Below are positions 1 to 6,847 of a stretch of DNA of 13,765 bases, one piece after another. A program made the translations under genes and the position numbers. The notes beneath the pieces are model-generated. The model was not told the DNA's origin. It saw nothing but the letters and a program-made list of their open reading frames with translations, and searched no databases. Origin of the DNA: Candidatus Binatia bacterium (GTDB lineage Bacteria; Desulfobacterota_B; Binatia; UBA9968; JAJDTQ01); NCBI GenBank assembly GCA_022827045.1, contig JAJDTQ010000133.1:1-13765 (forward strand), written 5' to 3'. Position 1 is the stretch's first letter. Each line of letters begins with the position of its first letter.

Positions 1-239
1 ACAAGCGCTACTCCGACATTTTCCTCGAACACTTCCTCATCGACACGGCCAGCGTCAGGCCCAAGGCCCTGCCCTTCCTCACCGACGTGATGGGGTCCGG
101 CGGCGTGGTCTTCGGTTCGGACTACTGCGGCGGATTGGGCCCTCTCAAGAGGGCGTTGGCGGTGGTGGACGAGCAGGAGAACGCGGCGGAGGTCCGTTCC
201 TGGACCGAGCGGACTTCGCGCGAGATGCTGGGGCTCTAG
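1..239 (+). CDS. Amidohydrolase-family protein, C-terminal fragment
   Basis: The reading frame enters from the left edge (first full codon at position 3) and ends at TAG 237-239, leaving 78 residues. The fragment reads KRYSDIFLEHFLIDTA near its start and then VVFGSDYCGGLGPLKRALAV. The hydrophobic strand followed by FGSDY is the typical late motif of amidohydrolase_2 (ACMSD-like, metal-dependent TIM-barrel) proteins, where the Asp is a metal or catalytic ligand. The end (SREMLGL) also fits that family, whose members usually close with a helix ending in N/E-A-x-x-L-x-L. Substrate cannot be told because the N-terminal metal-binding part lies outside the window. It converges on the flavin oxidoreductase gene with only two bases between the stop codons. 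The family call is fairly secure; the exact activity (decarboxylase or hydrolase) is open. Confidence 0.72.
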   Translation, partial: KRYSDIFLEHFLIDTASVRPKALPFLTDVMGSGGVVFGSDYCGGLGPLKRALAVVDEQENAAEVRSWTERTSREMLGL

Positions 240-241
240 CC

Positions 242-1144
242 CTACAAAACCTCGGACGCGAAGACCTCGATGGTCCGCAGGAAGCTCGAATGCGACAGGG
301 TCGCCATGTCCAACACGATGTGCTCGACCCCGGCTTCCTCGAACTCGGCCACGCGATCCCGGATGAGTGACGGGTCCCCCTTGAACGGCGTGTTGCCCGC
401 CCGGCCCGCATAGGGACCGACCGGCTCGGAGATGCGGTCGATGAGGAGATTGGCGCGCAACGACATGGCCGGCACCCGGGCGATCTGCCGCCGCTCGCAC
501 AGTCCGGCCATGTAGGCCCTTCCCTCTTTCATCTCCTGAGCGGTGAGCCCGATGGGATGCCAGCCGTCCCCCAGCTCCACCGCGCGCCGCATGGCCCGTT
601 TGCTCCTGCCGCCGATCCAGATGGGGGGTCCCGGTTGCTGCACCGGCCGCGGCGACGTGTAGACCTTGTCGAAGTTGAAGTACCTGCCGCTGAAGCTGGT
701 CTGGTCGTGCGTCCATGTCTCGCGTATGACGCGCAGGTACTCGTCGCTCACGTCGCCGCGCTCCGCGAAGGGCACGCCGAGGGCGTTGAACTCCCCCTCC
801 ATGTACCCGGCGGCGGCCCCGAAGATGACCCTCCCGCCGGAGAGCACGTCGATGCTCGCCAGCATCTTGGCCATGACGATGGGATTGCGGTAGGCCAGCA
901 CGATGATGCTGCTGCCGAGCTGCGCGCGCCGGGAGACCGCGGCCAGGTAGCTGAACACCGTAAAGGCCTCCAGCATGTGCTCGCGGTAGATCAACTGCGC
1001 TTCGCGGACACCTTCCGGGATGACGACATGGTCCGTGACCCAGATGGAATCGAATCCCAGCCGCTCGATTTCCCCCACCGCCTCGAGCAGCTCGGCGCTC
1101 TCGACCTTCCGGCCGTAGTGGGTGAGGCATACCCCGAACTTCAT
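242..1144 (-). CDS. LLM-class flavin-dependent oxidoreductase (F420/FMN type)
   Basis: A 300-residue protein of the bacterial luciferase-like monooxygenase (LLM) superfamily, a TIM-barrel flavoprotein. Visible family motifs are GFDSIWVTDHVVIP (residues 30-43), AYRNPIVMAKMLASIDVLSG (84-103, where the family has the N-P-x-x-x-A-K/R segment), the phosphate-binding-like RVIFGAAAGYMEGEF (105-119), and PPIWIGGRSKRAMRRAVELG (173-192) followed by DGWHP. Length and motifs match the subgroup often annotated as probable F420-dependent oxidoreductases. Whether the cofactor is F420 or FMN cannot be read from sequence, and no F420-synthesis gene is in the window. The ATG at 1142-1144 follows a G-rich stretch and lies 20 nt after the glyoxalase stop, so it is most likely the last gene of the ppiD-led transcript. 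Substrate unknown. Confidence 0.88.
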   Translation of the reverse strand: MKFGVCLTHYGRKVESAELLEAVGEIERLGFDSIWVTDHVVIPEGVREAQLIYREHMLEAFTVFSYLAAVSRRAQLGSSIIVLAYRNPIVMAKMLASIDVLSGGRVIFGAAAGYMEGEFNALGVPFAERGDVSDEYLRVIRETWTHDQTSFSGRYFNFDKVYTSPRPVQQPGPPIWIGGRSKRAMRRAVELGDGWHPIGLTAQEMKEGRAYMAGLCERRQIARVPAMSLRANLLIDRISEPVGPYAGRAGNTPFKGDPSLIRDRVAEFEEAGVEHIVLDMATLSHSSFLRTIEVFASEVL

Positions 1145-1164
1145 GGTCCCCCCCGGCGCGCGCC

Positions 1165-1551
1165 CTACTCCTTCCGCGTGGTGAGCTCGATCTTGTAGCC
1201 GTTGGGGTCTTCGATGAAGGCGATGACGCCGCCGCCGTGCTTCATGGGACCCGCGTCCCGCGTGATCTTGACCCCCTTCTTCCGGAGGTCGTCGCAGGTG
1301 GCGTACACGTCGGGGACTCCGATGGCGATGTGGCCGAAGCCGTCGCCCAGGTCGTACTCGTGGGTGTCCCAGTTGTAGGTGAGCTCGATGACCGCGTTGT
1401 CCTCCTCGGAACCGTAACCCACGAAGGTATTGGTGAAGCGGCCGGACTCGTAGTCCTTCTGTTTCAGGACCTTCATCCCCAATCCGTCGCAGTAGAACTT
1501 GAGGCTCTCATCCAGGTGATTGACACGTATCATGGTGTGAACGATTCTCAT
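1165..1551 (-). CDS. gloA: Lactoylglutathione lyase (glyoxalase I)
   Basis: A 128-residue VOC-fold enzyme that isomerises the glutathione hemithioacetal of methylglyoxal to S-lactoylglutathione in the cytoplasm. All four metal ligands are present at the same positions as in E. coli GloA: His5 (RIVHTMIRV), Glu56 (AVIELTYNW), His74 (GFGHIAIGV) and Glu122 (GYKIELTT). The C-terminal GGGVIAFIEDPNGYKIEL block is also typical. The short form without the extra loops of eukaryotic zinc enzymes suggests the Ni/Co-type class. The start is well supported: on the minus strand a strong AAAGGAGA ribosome site lies about six bases before the ATG. That ATG overlaps the TGA of the upstream phosphatase gene (ATGA), implying translational coupling. 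The thiol cofactor is assumed to be glutathione by homology. Confidence 0.93.
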   Translation of the reverse strand: MRIVHTMIRVNHLDESLKFYCDGLGMKVLKQKDYESGRFTNTFVGYGSEEDNAVIELTYNWDTHEYDLGDGFGHIAIGVPDVYATCDDLRKKGVKITRDAGPMKHGGGVIAFIEDPNGYKIELTTRKE

Positions 1552-2186
1552 GGGGCTCTCCTTTCTCGCGCCGACCCGCCGATCTGCGAGGGGTGGGTCA
1601 CGACCTCCCGGATCTCCCAGCCGTTCGACCGCGTAAAGCTCACGTGGCTCAGGTCACACGGGTTCAGGTGAAACGTGCGGTACTGGTTCAGCGACGTCCC
1701 GCTGATCCGGCACAATACCGACTGAATGGGGAAACTGTGGCTGACCACCAGGATGGCGTCCTCGTCGTCGTGGTCCTCCACGATGCGGTTGAGCGCCGCC
1801 CAGACCCTGCGGTCCACGTCGATCAGCCGCTCTCCGCCCGGCAGCAGCACGGCCACGGGCTCCGAGCGCCATCGCTCGATCAGTTCCGCGAACCTCTCCC
1901 GCACCTCGACGTACGTGAGCCCTTCCATCTCGCCGTGGTCGAGCTCGCGCAGGCCGGGCTCGATGGTCACGGCCACGTCGTGCGGCCCGCCGACGATCTC
2001 GGCGGTCTGCCGGGCCCTGCTCAGATCGCTGGAGTAGACCGCATCGATGCGGCGGCGGCTCAGGTGGGCGGCGACTTCGCCTGCCTGCCGCTGGCCGGTT
2101 TCGTTGAGCTCGATGTCCGAGCTGCCCTGGCACCGACCCTCACGGTTCCAGCGGGTCTCACCGTGTCGTAGGAGGAAGATCTGCAT
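1548..2186 (-). CDS. Histidine phosphatase family protein (phosphoglycerate mutase-like)
   Basis: A 212-residue cytoplasmic phosphatase of the branch-1 histidine phosphatase superfamily. It begins MQIFLLRHGETRWNREG: the RHG motif gives the phosphorylated His8 with Arg7. The second core is visible as SSDLSRARQTAE (Arg57), the acid Glu81 in LRELDHGEMEG and His150 in ILVVSHSFP. The frame is open 51 nt further upstream to an ATG at 2237, but that start would overlap ppiD by 35 nt and add 17 residues ahead of the family's conserved first strand. I therefore place the start at 2186, 16 nt after the ppiD stop. It could act as a cofactor-dependent phosphoglycerate mutase, a CobC-like alpha-ribazole phosphatase or a general sugar phosphatase. 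The sequence does not decide this, and no cobalamin genes are nearby. Confidence 0.88.
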   Translation of the reverse strand: MQIFLLRHGETRWNREGRCQGSSDIELNETGQRQAGEVAAHLSRRRIDAVYSSDLSRARQTAEIVGGPHDVAVTIEPGLRELDHGEMEGLTYVEVRERFAELIERWRSEPVAVLLPGGERLIDVDRRVWAALNRIVEDHDDEDAILVVSHSFPIQSVLCRISGTSLNQYRTFHLNPCDLSHVSFTRSNGWEIREVVTHPSQIGGSARERRAP

Positions 2187-2202
2187 GGCCGCGGACGGCG
2201 TG

Positions 2203-4104
2203 TCAGGAGAACTCCGGATGGATCTCGATGGCGGCATTAGCCTTCAGGCTCTCGATCAACCGCCGCAGGGCCCGTTGCCGTTTCTCACTCCGTATCCGCT
2301 GCGTCAGGGCTTCCCTTTCATCGGCCAGCCCGGCGGGGTCCGCCTCGACCGTCCTCCGGAGCACCATGACATACACCGAGTCGCCCTGGACGTAGGCCGC
2401 TTCCGCCACGGGCTTTTGCGCGGACAACGTGAGGCCTCCAAGAGGCAGCGGAAGGATTCCGATCTCGGGGATCTCCACCTGGCTGCGCGGGAAAAGGCCG
2501 GTGTCCTCCACGGTGAGGCCGTGGTCCGCCGCCACCTTCCGGAGATCCGGCGATTCCTTGAGCGCCGCCAGAAGGGCCTCCGCCTTCTCACCGGCCAGCT
2601 CTCCGGCCTTCCTCCGGGCGAGGGTCTCGCGGATGCGTTCCCGGACCTGGTCCAGCGGCGGCACCGCGGGCTCGATCCTCTCGACCCCCTCCAACAGATA
2701 CAGCGCGTCCGGGGTGGTGATGATCGGCCCCACCTGGCCCGCCCTCAGGGAAAGGGCCGCCCGGTAAAAATCCTCCACGTCGCCGATCTCGTCGAGAGTC
2801 TCCCCCGCGCTGAAGGCCCGCGTCACCGACGGCTCGATACCTCGTTGCGAGGCCGCCTCCGTCAGCGGCGTGCCGTCGAGCCCCCGCTCGCGGTCGTCCT
2901 CCGCCGCCCGTGCCGCCCTGGCGCCGCCGCGTTCACGCTTGAGCGCCTTGACAATGTCCTCCCGCACCTCCTCGAGCGGCATGACCTCGTCCTGCTGCTT
3001 CTCCACCGCCTTCAGCAGGTGGAACCCGACACGGCTTTCGAGGATCTCGCTGACCTCGTTCTCCTCGAGCGCGAACAGCGCCGCATCCAGCGCCTCCACC
3101 AACTGGCCACGGCCGACGAAGCCCATGTCCCCGCCCCGGGCCGCGCTTTCGCCCTTCGAGTGTTTCTTCGCAAGCTCGGCGAAATCGGCGCCCGCCCGCA
3201 GATCCTTCAGGATCTCCTCCAGTTGTCCTCGCGGCGCCGCCTTCTCCTCCGGCGAGGCGTTTTCCGGCGCCGCCGGGATGAATATCTGGCTGAACTTCAC
3301 CGCCTCCCGGCGCCGGAAACGGCGGTCGCGGTAGACGTCGTAGTAGGCGTGAATGTCCCCGTCGGAAAACTGGAGGTCGGCGGCGAAATCGTCCACGCCA
3401 TAGGTGATGTACCGGGTCTTCACCTTGAGCGGCTCTCGCAGCACCGACGCGTTCTTGTCGTAGAAGTCCTTGATCTCCTTGTCCTTGACCTCGATGCCGT
3501 CCAGGAAATCGTCGGTCTTCAGCCGGACGAAATCCAGCGCGATCTCCTCGTTGTCCAGCCGGTAGCGCTGTTCGATCTCCGCGGCCGTGACCGGAATCGA
3601 ATGCTGGATCAGGTCCTGGAGCTTCTGGATCACCAGCGATTCGCGCTGCTGGGTTTCGAACTCTCCGGGCGTCATGCCCTGTCGCATCAGTATCTGCTCG
3701 TAAACGTTCCGGTCGAACCGCCCCAACACCTGAAAGGCGGGGTTGCGGGCGATCCCGTCCACCAGCTCCTCATCGGTGACCTGAAACCCCAGCTTTCGCG
3801 CCGTCTGCAACAAGAGCCGTTGATGGATGAGCTCGTCCAGCAACTGGCTCCTGAGGTTGAGCGCCTCGATGGCGGCCGGAGAGAGCCGGCCGCCGGCCAT
3901 TTGCTGATAGGTTTGAAGCATGCGGTAGTAGTGCGTCTCGACTTCGCTGTAGGTGATGGGGTCGCCGTTCACCTCGGCGATGGTGATCACCTGGTTCTGG
4001 CCGCCCTGGGGGCCCACGCCGACCATGACGAATGCCAGCACGCCGACGCCCAGCAGCAACAGCACCAGCCACGACCGTTTTCTTTTCCGTATCACGTCAA
4101 GCAT
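2203..4104 (-). CDS. ppiD: Inner-membrane-anchored periplasmic folding factor, PpiD/SurA type
   Basis: A 633-residue protein starting MLDVIRKRKRSW, then one hydrophobic segment (about 12-31, LVLLLLGVGVLAFVMVG) and a long periplasmic part: the N-in/C-out layout and length of PpiD. A SurA-N-like helical region (about 40-165) begins with the strand IAEVNGDPITYSEVE. A parvulin (PPIC) domain spans about 268-370 (FSQIFIPA ... ADFAELAKKHSKGESAARGG ... VGFHLLKAVEK). Residues 446-480 (EDFYRAALSLRAGQVGPIIT) look like the tail of a second, degenerate parvulin repeat. The first parvulin His is Gln (Q273) while the later His (H362) is kept, so isomerase activity is doubtful, as reported for E. coli PpiD. 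The role is holding newly exported proteins at the SecYEG exit. The frame extends 40 codons further upstream, but the ATG at 4104 has the ribosome site, and the promoter lies inside that extension. Confidence 0.9.
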   Translation of the reverse strand: MLDVIRKRKRSWLVLLLLGVGVLAFVMVGVGPQGGQNQVITIAEVNGDPITYSEVETHYYRMLQTYQQMAGGRLSPAAIEALNLRSQLLDELIHQRLLLQTARKLGFQVTDEELVDGIARNPAFQVLGRFDRNVYEQILMRQGMTPGEFETQQRESLVIQKLQDLIQHSIPVTAAEIEQRYRLDNEEIALDFVRLKTDDFLDGIEVKDKEIKDFYDKNASVLREPLKVKTRYITYGVDDFAADLQFSDGDIHAYYDVYRDRRFRRREAVKFSQIFIPAAPENASPEEKAAPRGQLEEILKDLRAGADFAELAKKHSKGESAARGGDMGFVGRGQLVEALDAALFALEENEVSEILESRVGFHLLKAVEKQQDEVMPLEEVREDIVKALKRERGGARAARAAEDDRERGLDGTPLTEAASQRGIEPSVTRAFSAGETLDEIGDVEDFYRAALSLRAGQVGPIITTPDALYLLEGVERIEPAVPPLDQVRERIRETLARRKAGELAGEKAEALLAALKESPDLRKVAADHGLTVEDTGLFPRSQVEIPEIGILPLPLGGLTLSAQKPVAEAAYVQGDSVYVMVLRRTVEADPAGLADEREALTQRIRSEKRQRALRRLIESLKANAAIEIHPEFS

Positions 4105-4113
4105 TTCGGGAAG

Positions 4114-4119
4114 CTCCTC
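4114..4119 (-). promoter_or_regulatory. Ribosome binding site of ppiD
   Basis: On the minus strand this reads GAGGAG, nine bases before the ATG at 4102-4104. It fixes the ppiD start at the methionine just ahead of the membrane anchor, against an ATG 120 bases further upstream in the same frame that would lie upstream of the promoter. Confidence 0.8.
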
Positions 4120-4137
4120 GTTTATGAAACCCGGGTC

Positions 4138-4166
4138 ATTATAGGTAGCCGCCGCCGTGATGTGAA
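4138..4166 (-). promoter_or_regulatory. Sigma70-type promoter of the ppiD-led operon
   Basis: Minus-strand -35 TTCACA (4161-4166, five of six consensus bases), 17-base spacer, and a perfect -10 TATAAT (4138-4143). Transcription would begin near 4131, giving a leader of about 27 bases that contains the GAGGAG ribosome site. The distal end of the -35 box touches the first arm of the inverted repeat at 4165-4205. Confidence 0.75.
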
Positions 4167-4205
4167 GGGGATGCGGGGTCCGGGCCGGAAACCCGCTTTC
4201 CCCTT
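4165..4205. repeat. Long interrupted inverted repeat between ppiD and mreB
   Basis: AAGGGGA (4165-4171) pairs with TCCCCTT (4199-4205) and GCGGG (4173-4177) pairs with CCCGC (4192-4196). The two halves are separated by a small 1x2 internal loop. The 14-base loop itself holds a smaller palindrome, TCCGG-G-CCGGA (4179-4189). It lies directly upstream of the ppiD -35 box. No T-run follows on either strand, so a classic intrinsic terminator is unlikely. A protein-binding site or DNA structure is possible. Confidence 0.6.
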
Positions 4206-4206
4206 G

Positions 4207-4228
4207 CCGTTTGTTGTGCCGCAAACGG
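4207..4228. repeat. Inverted repeat overlapping the mreB -35 region (possible operator)
   Basis: CCGTTTG (4207-4213) and CAAACGG (4222-4228) are perfect 7-base complements around an 8-base centre. The repeat starts one base after the larger repeat at 4165-4205. It covers the position where the mreB -35 element would lie, an arrangement typical of an operator bound by a dimeric regulator. No T-run follows it, so it is not a good terminator. Confidence 0.55.
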
Positions 4229-4242
4229 AGTTTTGGTATCGT
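4214..4242 (+). promoter_or_regulatory. Candidate promoter of the mre/rod operon
   Basis: The best candidate is an extended -10, TGG-TATCGT (4234-4242), with a poor -35 TTGTGC (4214-4219) at 17-base spacing. The TGn extension could make up for the weak -35. Transcription would start near 4249, giving a leader of about 36 bases before the mreB ATG. The evidence is moderate; activation by a regulator or another sigma factor is possible. Confidence 0.42.
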
Positions 4243-4245
4243 TAA

Positions 4246-5321
<1,076 letters not shown>

Positions 5322-5322
<1 letters not shown>

Positions 5323-5327
5323 AAGGA
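5322..5327 (+). promoter_or_regulatory. Ribosome binding site supporting a GTG start of mreC
   Basis: AAAGGA begins at the last base of the mreB stop codon and lies 12 bases before GTG 5340-5342. The spacing is slightly long, but it is better than anything just ahead of the internal ATG at 5448, so it favours the longer mreC product. Confidence 0.5.
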
Positions 5328-5339
5328 TACGACAACCAC

Positions 5340-6323
5340 GTGGCCGCAGCCAGGACAGGGAGAACTGCGGACTCGCAACGGGCATCGCAGCAGCAATCCA
5401 GATCCCGCCAGCCGGACCCCCGCGCAAACAAGGCCGGTTTCGTGGCCATGTCCATGCTGCGCCGGTATCGGGTTCCGATCAACAGCCTGTTGGCGCTGGC
5501 CCTGGCCTTCTACGTGGTCACCGTCTCGTCCACCAACCCGAATCAACCGGATACCGTCACCCGCCTGCTCTCCCACACCGTGAAGCCGCTTCAGAAGGCG
5601 CTCCACGCCATCGGCGCGACCATGCGCAACCTGCAGCTCAACTACGTCGCCTTCAAGGACCTCTGGAACGAGAACGCGACCCTGAAGGCACAGATCGCCG
5701 CGCTCGAGGCCGAACGCAACCGGCTCTTCGAGGCGAAGCTCGCCAACGACCGCCTGATGGAGCTGCTGGAGATCAGGACTCGAATCTTGAGGGAATCGGT
5801 AGCGGCGACGGTGATCAGCAACAGCGCGAGCAGTTGGTTCCGTACCATTACCGTGGACAAGGGCTCGGACGCGGGCATCCATCAAGGGATGGCGGTCATC
5901 ACGCCGAGGGGCGTGGTGGGCAAGGTGGTATCGATGGACGAGAATACCGCCAAGGTCCTGTTGTTGACGGACCACAAGAGCGGCCTCGACATCATCACCC
6001 AGCGGACCCGGGTGCGCGGGATCGTCTCCGGGTCGGTGGACGGAGAACCCATCGTCAAGTACATGGGCCGCAACGAGGATGTCCGCCCCGGCGACCGGCT
6101 GATCACCTCCGGTTTGGACGGGACCTTTCCCAAGGGGCTCCTGGTGGGGACCATCGTCGGCATCGAGGACGAGGCGCCGGGGCTCTTCCAGCGCGTCCGC
6201 GTGTCACTGGCCGTGGACCCGCTGGTGATGGAAGAGGTGCTTTTCATTTCCGACAAGCCCAGACCCGCATTCTCGTCCGCGACAAACGACAAACGCGAGC
6301 CCGCACCGTCCGCTACACCATGA
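5340..6323 (+). CDS. mreC: Rod-shape-determining protein MreC
   Basis: A 327-residue bitopic protein that scaffolds the elongasome in the periplasm and activates PBP2-RodA. Order of parts: a cytoplasmic basic and Gln-rich N-terminus (1-45), one membrane segment (about 47-63, INSLLALALAFYVVTV), a coiled coil (about 105-148, LWNENATLKAQIAALEAERN onward), then the beta-barrel core. Core features include GSDAGIHQGMAVITPRGVVG (175-194), VLLLTDHKSGLDI and RPGDRLITSGLDGTFPKGL (249-267). A short proline/alanine tail follows. The start is GTG at 5340; an ATG at 5448 (residue 37) would give a 291-residue form without the basic extension and cannot be excluded. The stop TGA overlaps the mreD ATG (ATGA), so the two are probably translationally coupled. 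Confidence 0.95.
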   Translation: MAAARTGRTADSQRASQQQSRSRQPDPRANKAGFVAMSMLRRYRVPINSLLALALAFYVVTVSSTNPNQPDTVTRLLSHTVKPLQKALHAIGATMRNLQLNYVAFKDLWNENATLKAQIAALEAERNRLFEAKLANDRLMELLEIRTRILRESVAATVISNSASSWFRTITVDKGSDAGIHQGMAVITPRGVVGKVVSMDENTAKVLLLTDHKSGLDIITQRTRVRGIVSGSVDGEPIVKYMGRNEDVRPGDRLITSGLDGTFPKGLLVGTIVGIEDEAPGLFQRVRVSLAVDPLVMEEVLFISDKPRPAFSSATNDKREPAPSATP

Positions 6324-6847
6324 ATGTGTCGCTGGTCTTCTTCGGCATCGGCCTGATCTTCGTCGTCCTCCAGGCCACCGTCCTGCATCTCGCAAGCTGG
6401 ACCCCCATCATCCCCGACCTGGCCCTGATCCTCTGTGTCTACTGGGCGCTCAACCGGCCCCGGGTGGAAGTCGTATGGGCGACGTTCCTGTTGGGATACG
6501 CCATCGACATCCTGTCGAGCCCTCAACCCGGCGTCAACGCCGTGGCCTTCTCCGCGGTGTTCCTCGTCGTCTATCTGGTGTTCCGCTACGTGTGGGCCAG
6601 AGGCCATCTGATGAGCGCCCTCGCCGTGTTCGCCGCAGTGTGGCTGAAGGTCGGCGCGCTGATCTTCATCTCCCCGCTGTTCGAGCTGCCTTCCGGCGAA
6701 TGGGTGGTCATCGCCGACGCCATCATGCGGGAAGCCCTGTTCTCCGCGGCCATCGCCCCGCTGCTGTTCATCATGCTTCGCTCGATCCAGACGCGCATGG
6801 AAACCCCGCGGAAATCAACCTCGTACGTCAATGCTTCCTCCTCGTAG
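6320..6847 (+). CDS. mreD: Rod-shape-determining membrane protein MreD
   Basis: A 175-residue polytopic inner-membrane protein. Its frame is open far upstream inside mreC, but the real start is the ATG at 6320-6322 that overlaps the mreC stop. It begins MNVSLVFFGIGLIFVVLQAT and has about six hydrophobic segments, near 3-24, 31-47, 51-68, 72-93, 100-122 and 136-155. The family signature is visible as IPDLALILCVYWALNRP (30-46) and the stretch LLGYAIDILSSPQPGVNAVA (57-76), corresponding to the conserved G-x-x-x-D-x-x-x-x-x-x-G-x-x-A. It links MreB/MreC to the synthases in the elongasome. No ribosome site is obvious, consistent with coupling to mreC. The coding end overlaps the start of mrdA by 17 nt. 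Confidence 0.93.
   Translation: MNVSLVFFGIGLIFVVLQATVLHLASWTPIIPDLALILCVYWALNRPRVEVVWATFLLGYAIDILSSPQPGVNAVAFSAVFLVVYLVFRYVWARGHLMSALAVFAAVWLKVGALIFISPLFELPSGEWVVIADAIMREALFSAAIAPLLFIMLRSIQTRMETPRKSTSYVNASSS

Noticed and set aside
2187..2237. Earlier ATG start for the histidine phosphatase gene.
   Set aside because: It would overlap the ppiD coding end and add 17 residues before the conserved first strand and RHG motif.
4165..4228. The ppiD-mreB repeats as Rho-independent terminators.
   Set aside because: Neither repeat is followed by a T-run on either strand, and the flanking genes diverge, so no transcript is expected to end here.
2047..4245. A 732-codon open frame on the + strand, opposite ppiD and longer than it.
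   Set aside because: The translation is low-complexity (Arg, Leu, Gly and Asp rich) with no family motif. It is the usual stop-poor antisense shadow of a GC-rich gene, while the minus strand gives a complete PpiD-like protein with promoter and ribosome site.
5834..6319. Upstream extension of the mreD frame inside mreC.
   Set aside because: The added residues are an Arg/Gly-rich shadow of mreC. The ATG overlapping the mreC stop gives a normal MreD.
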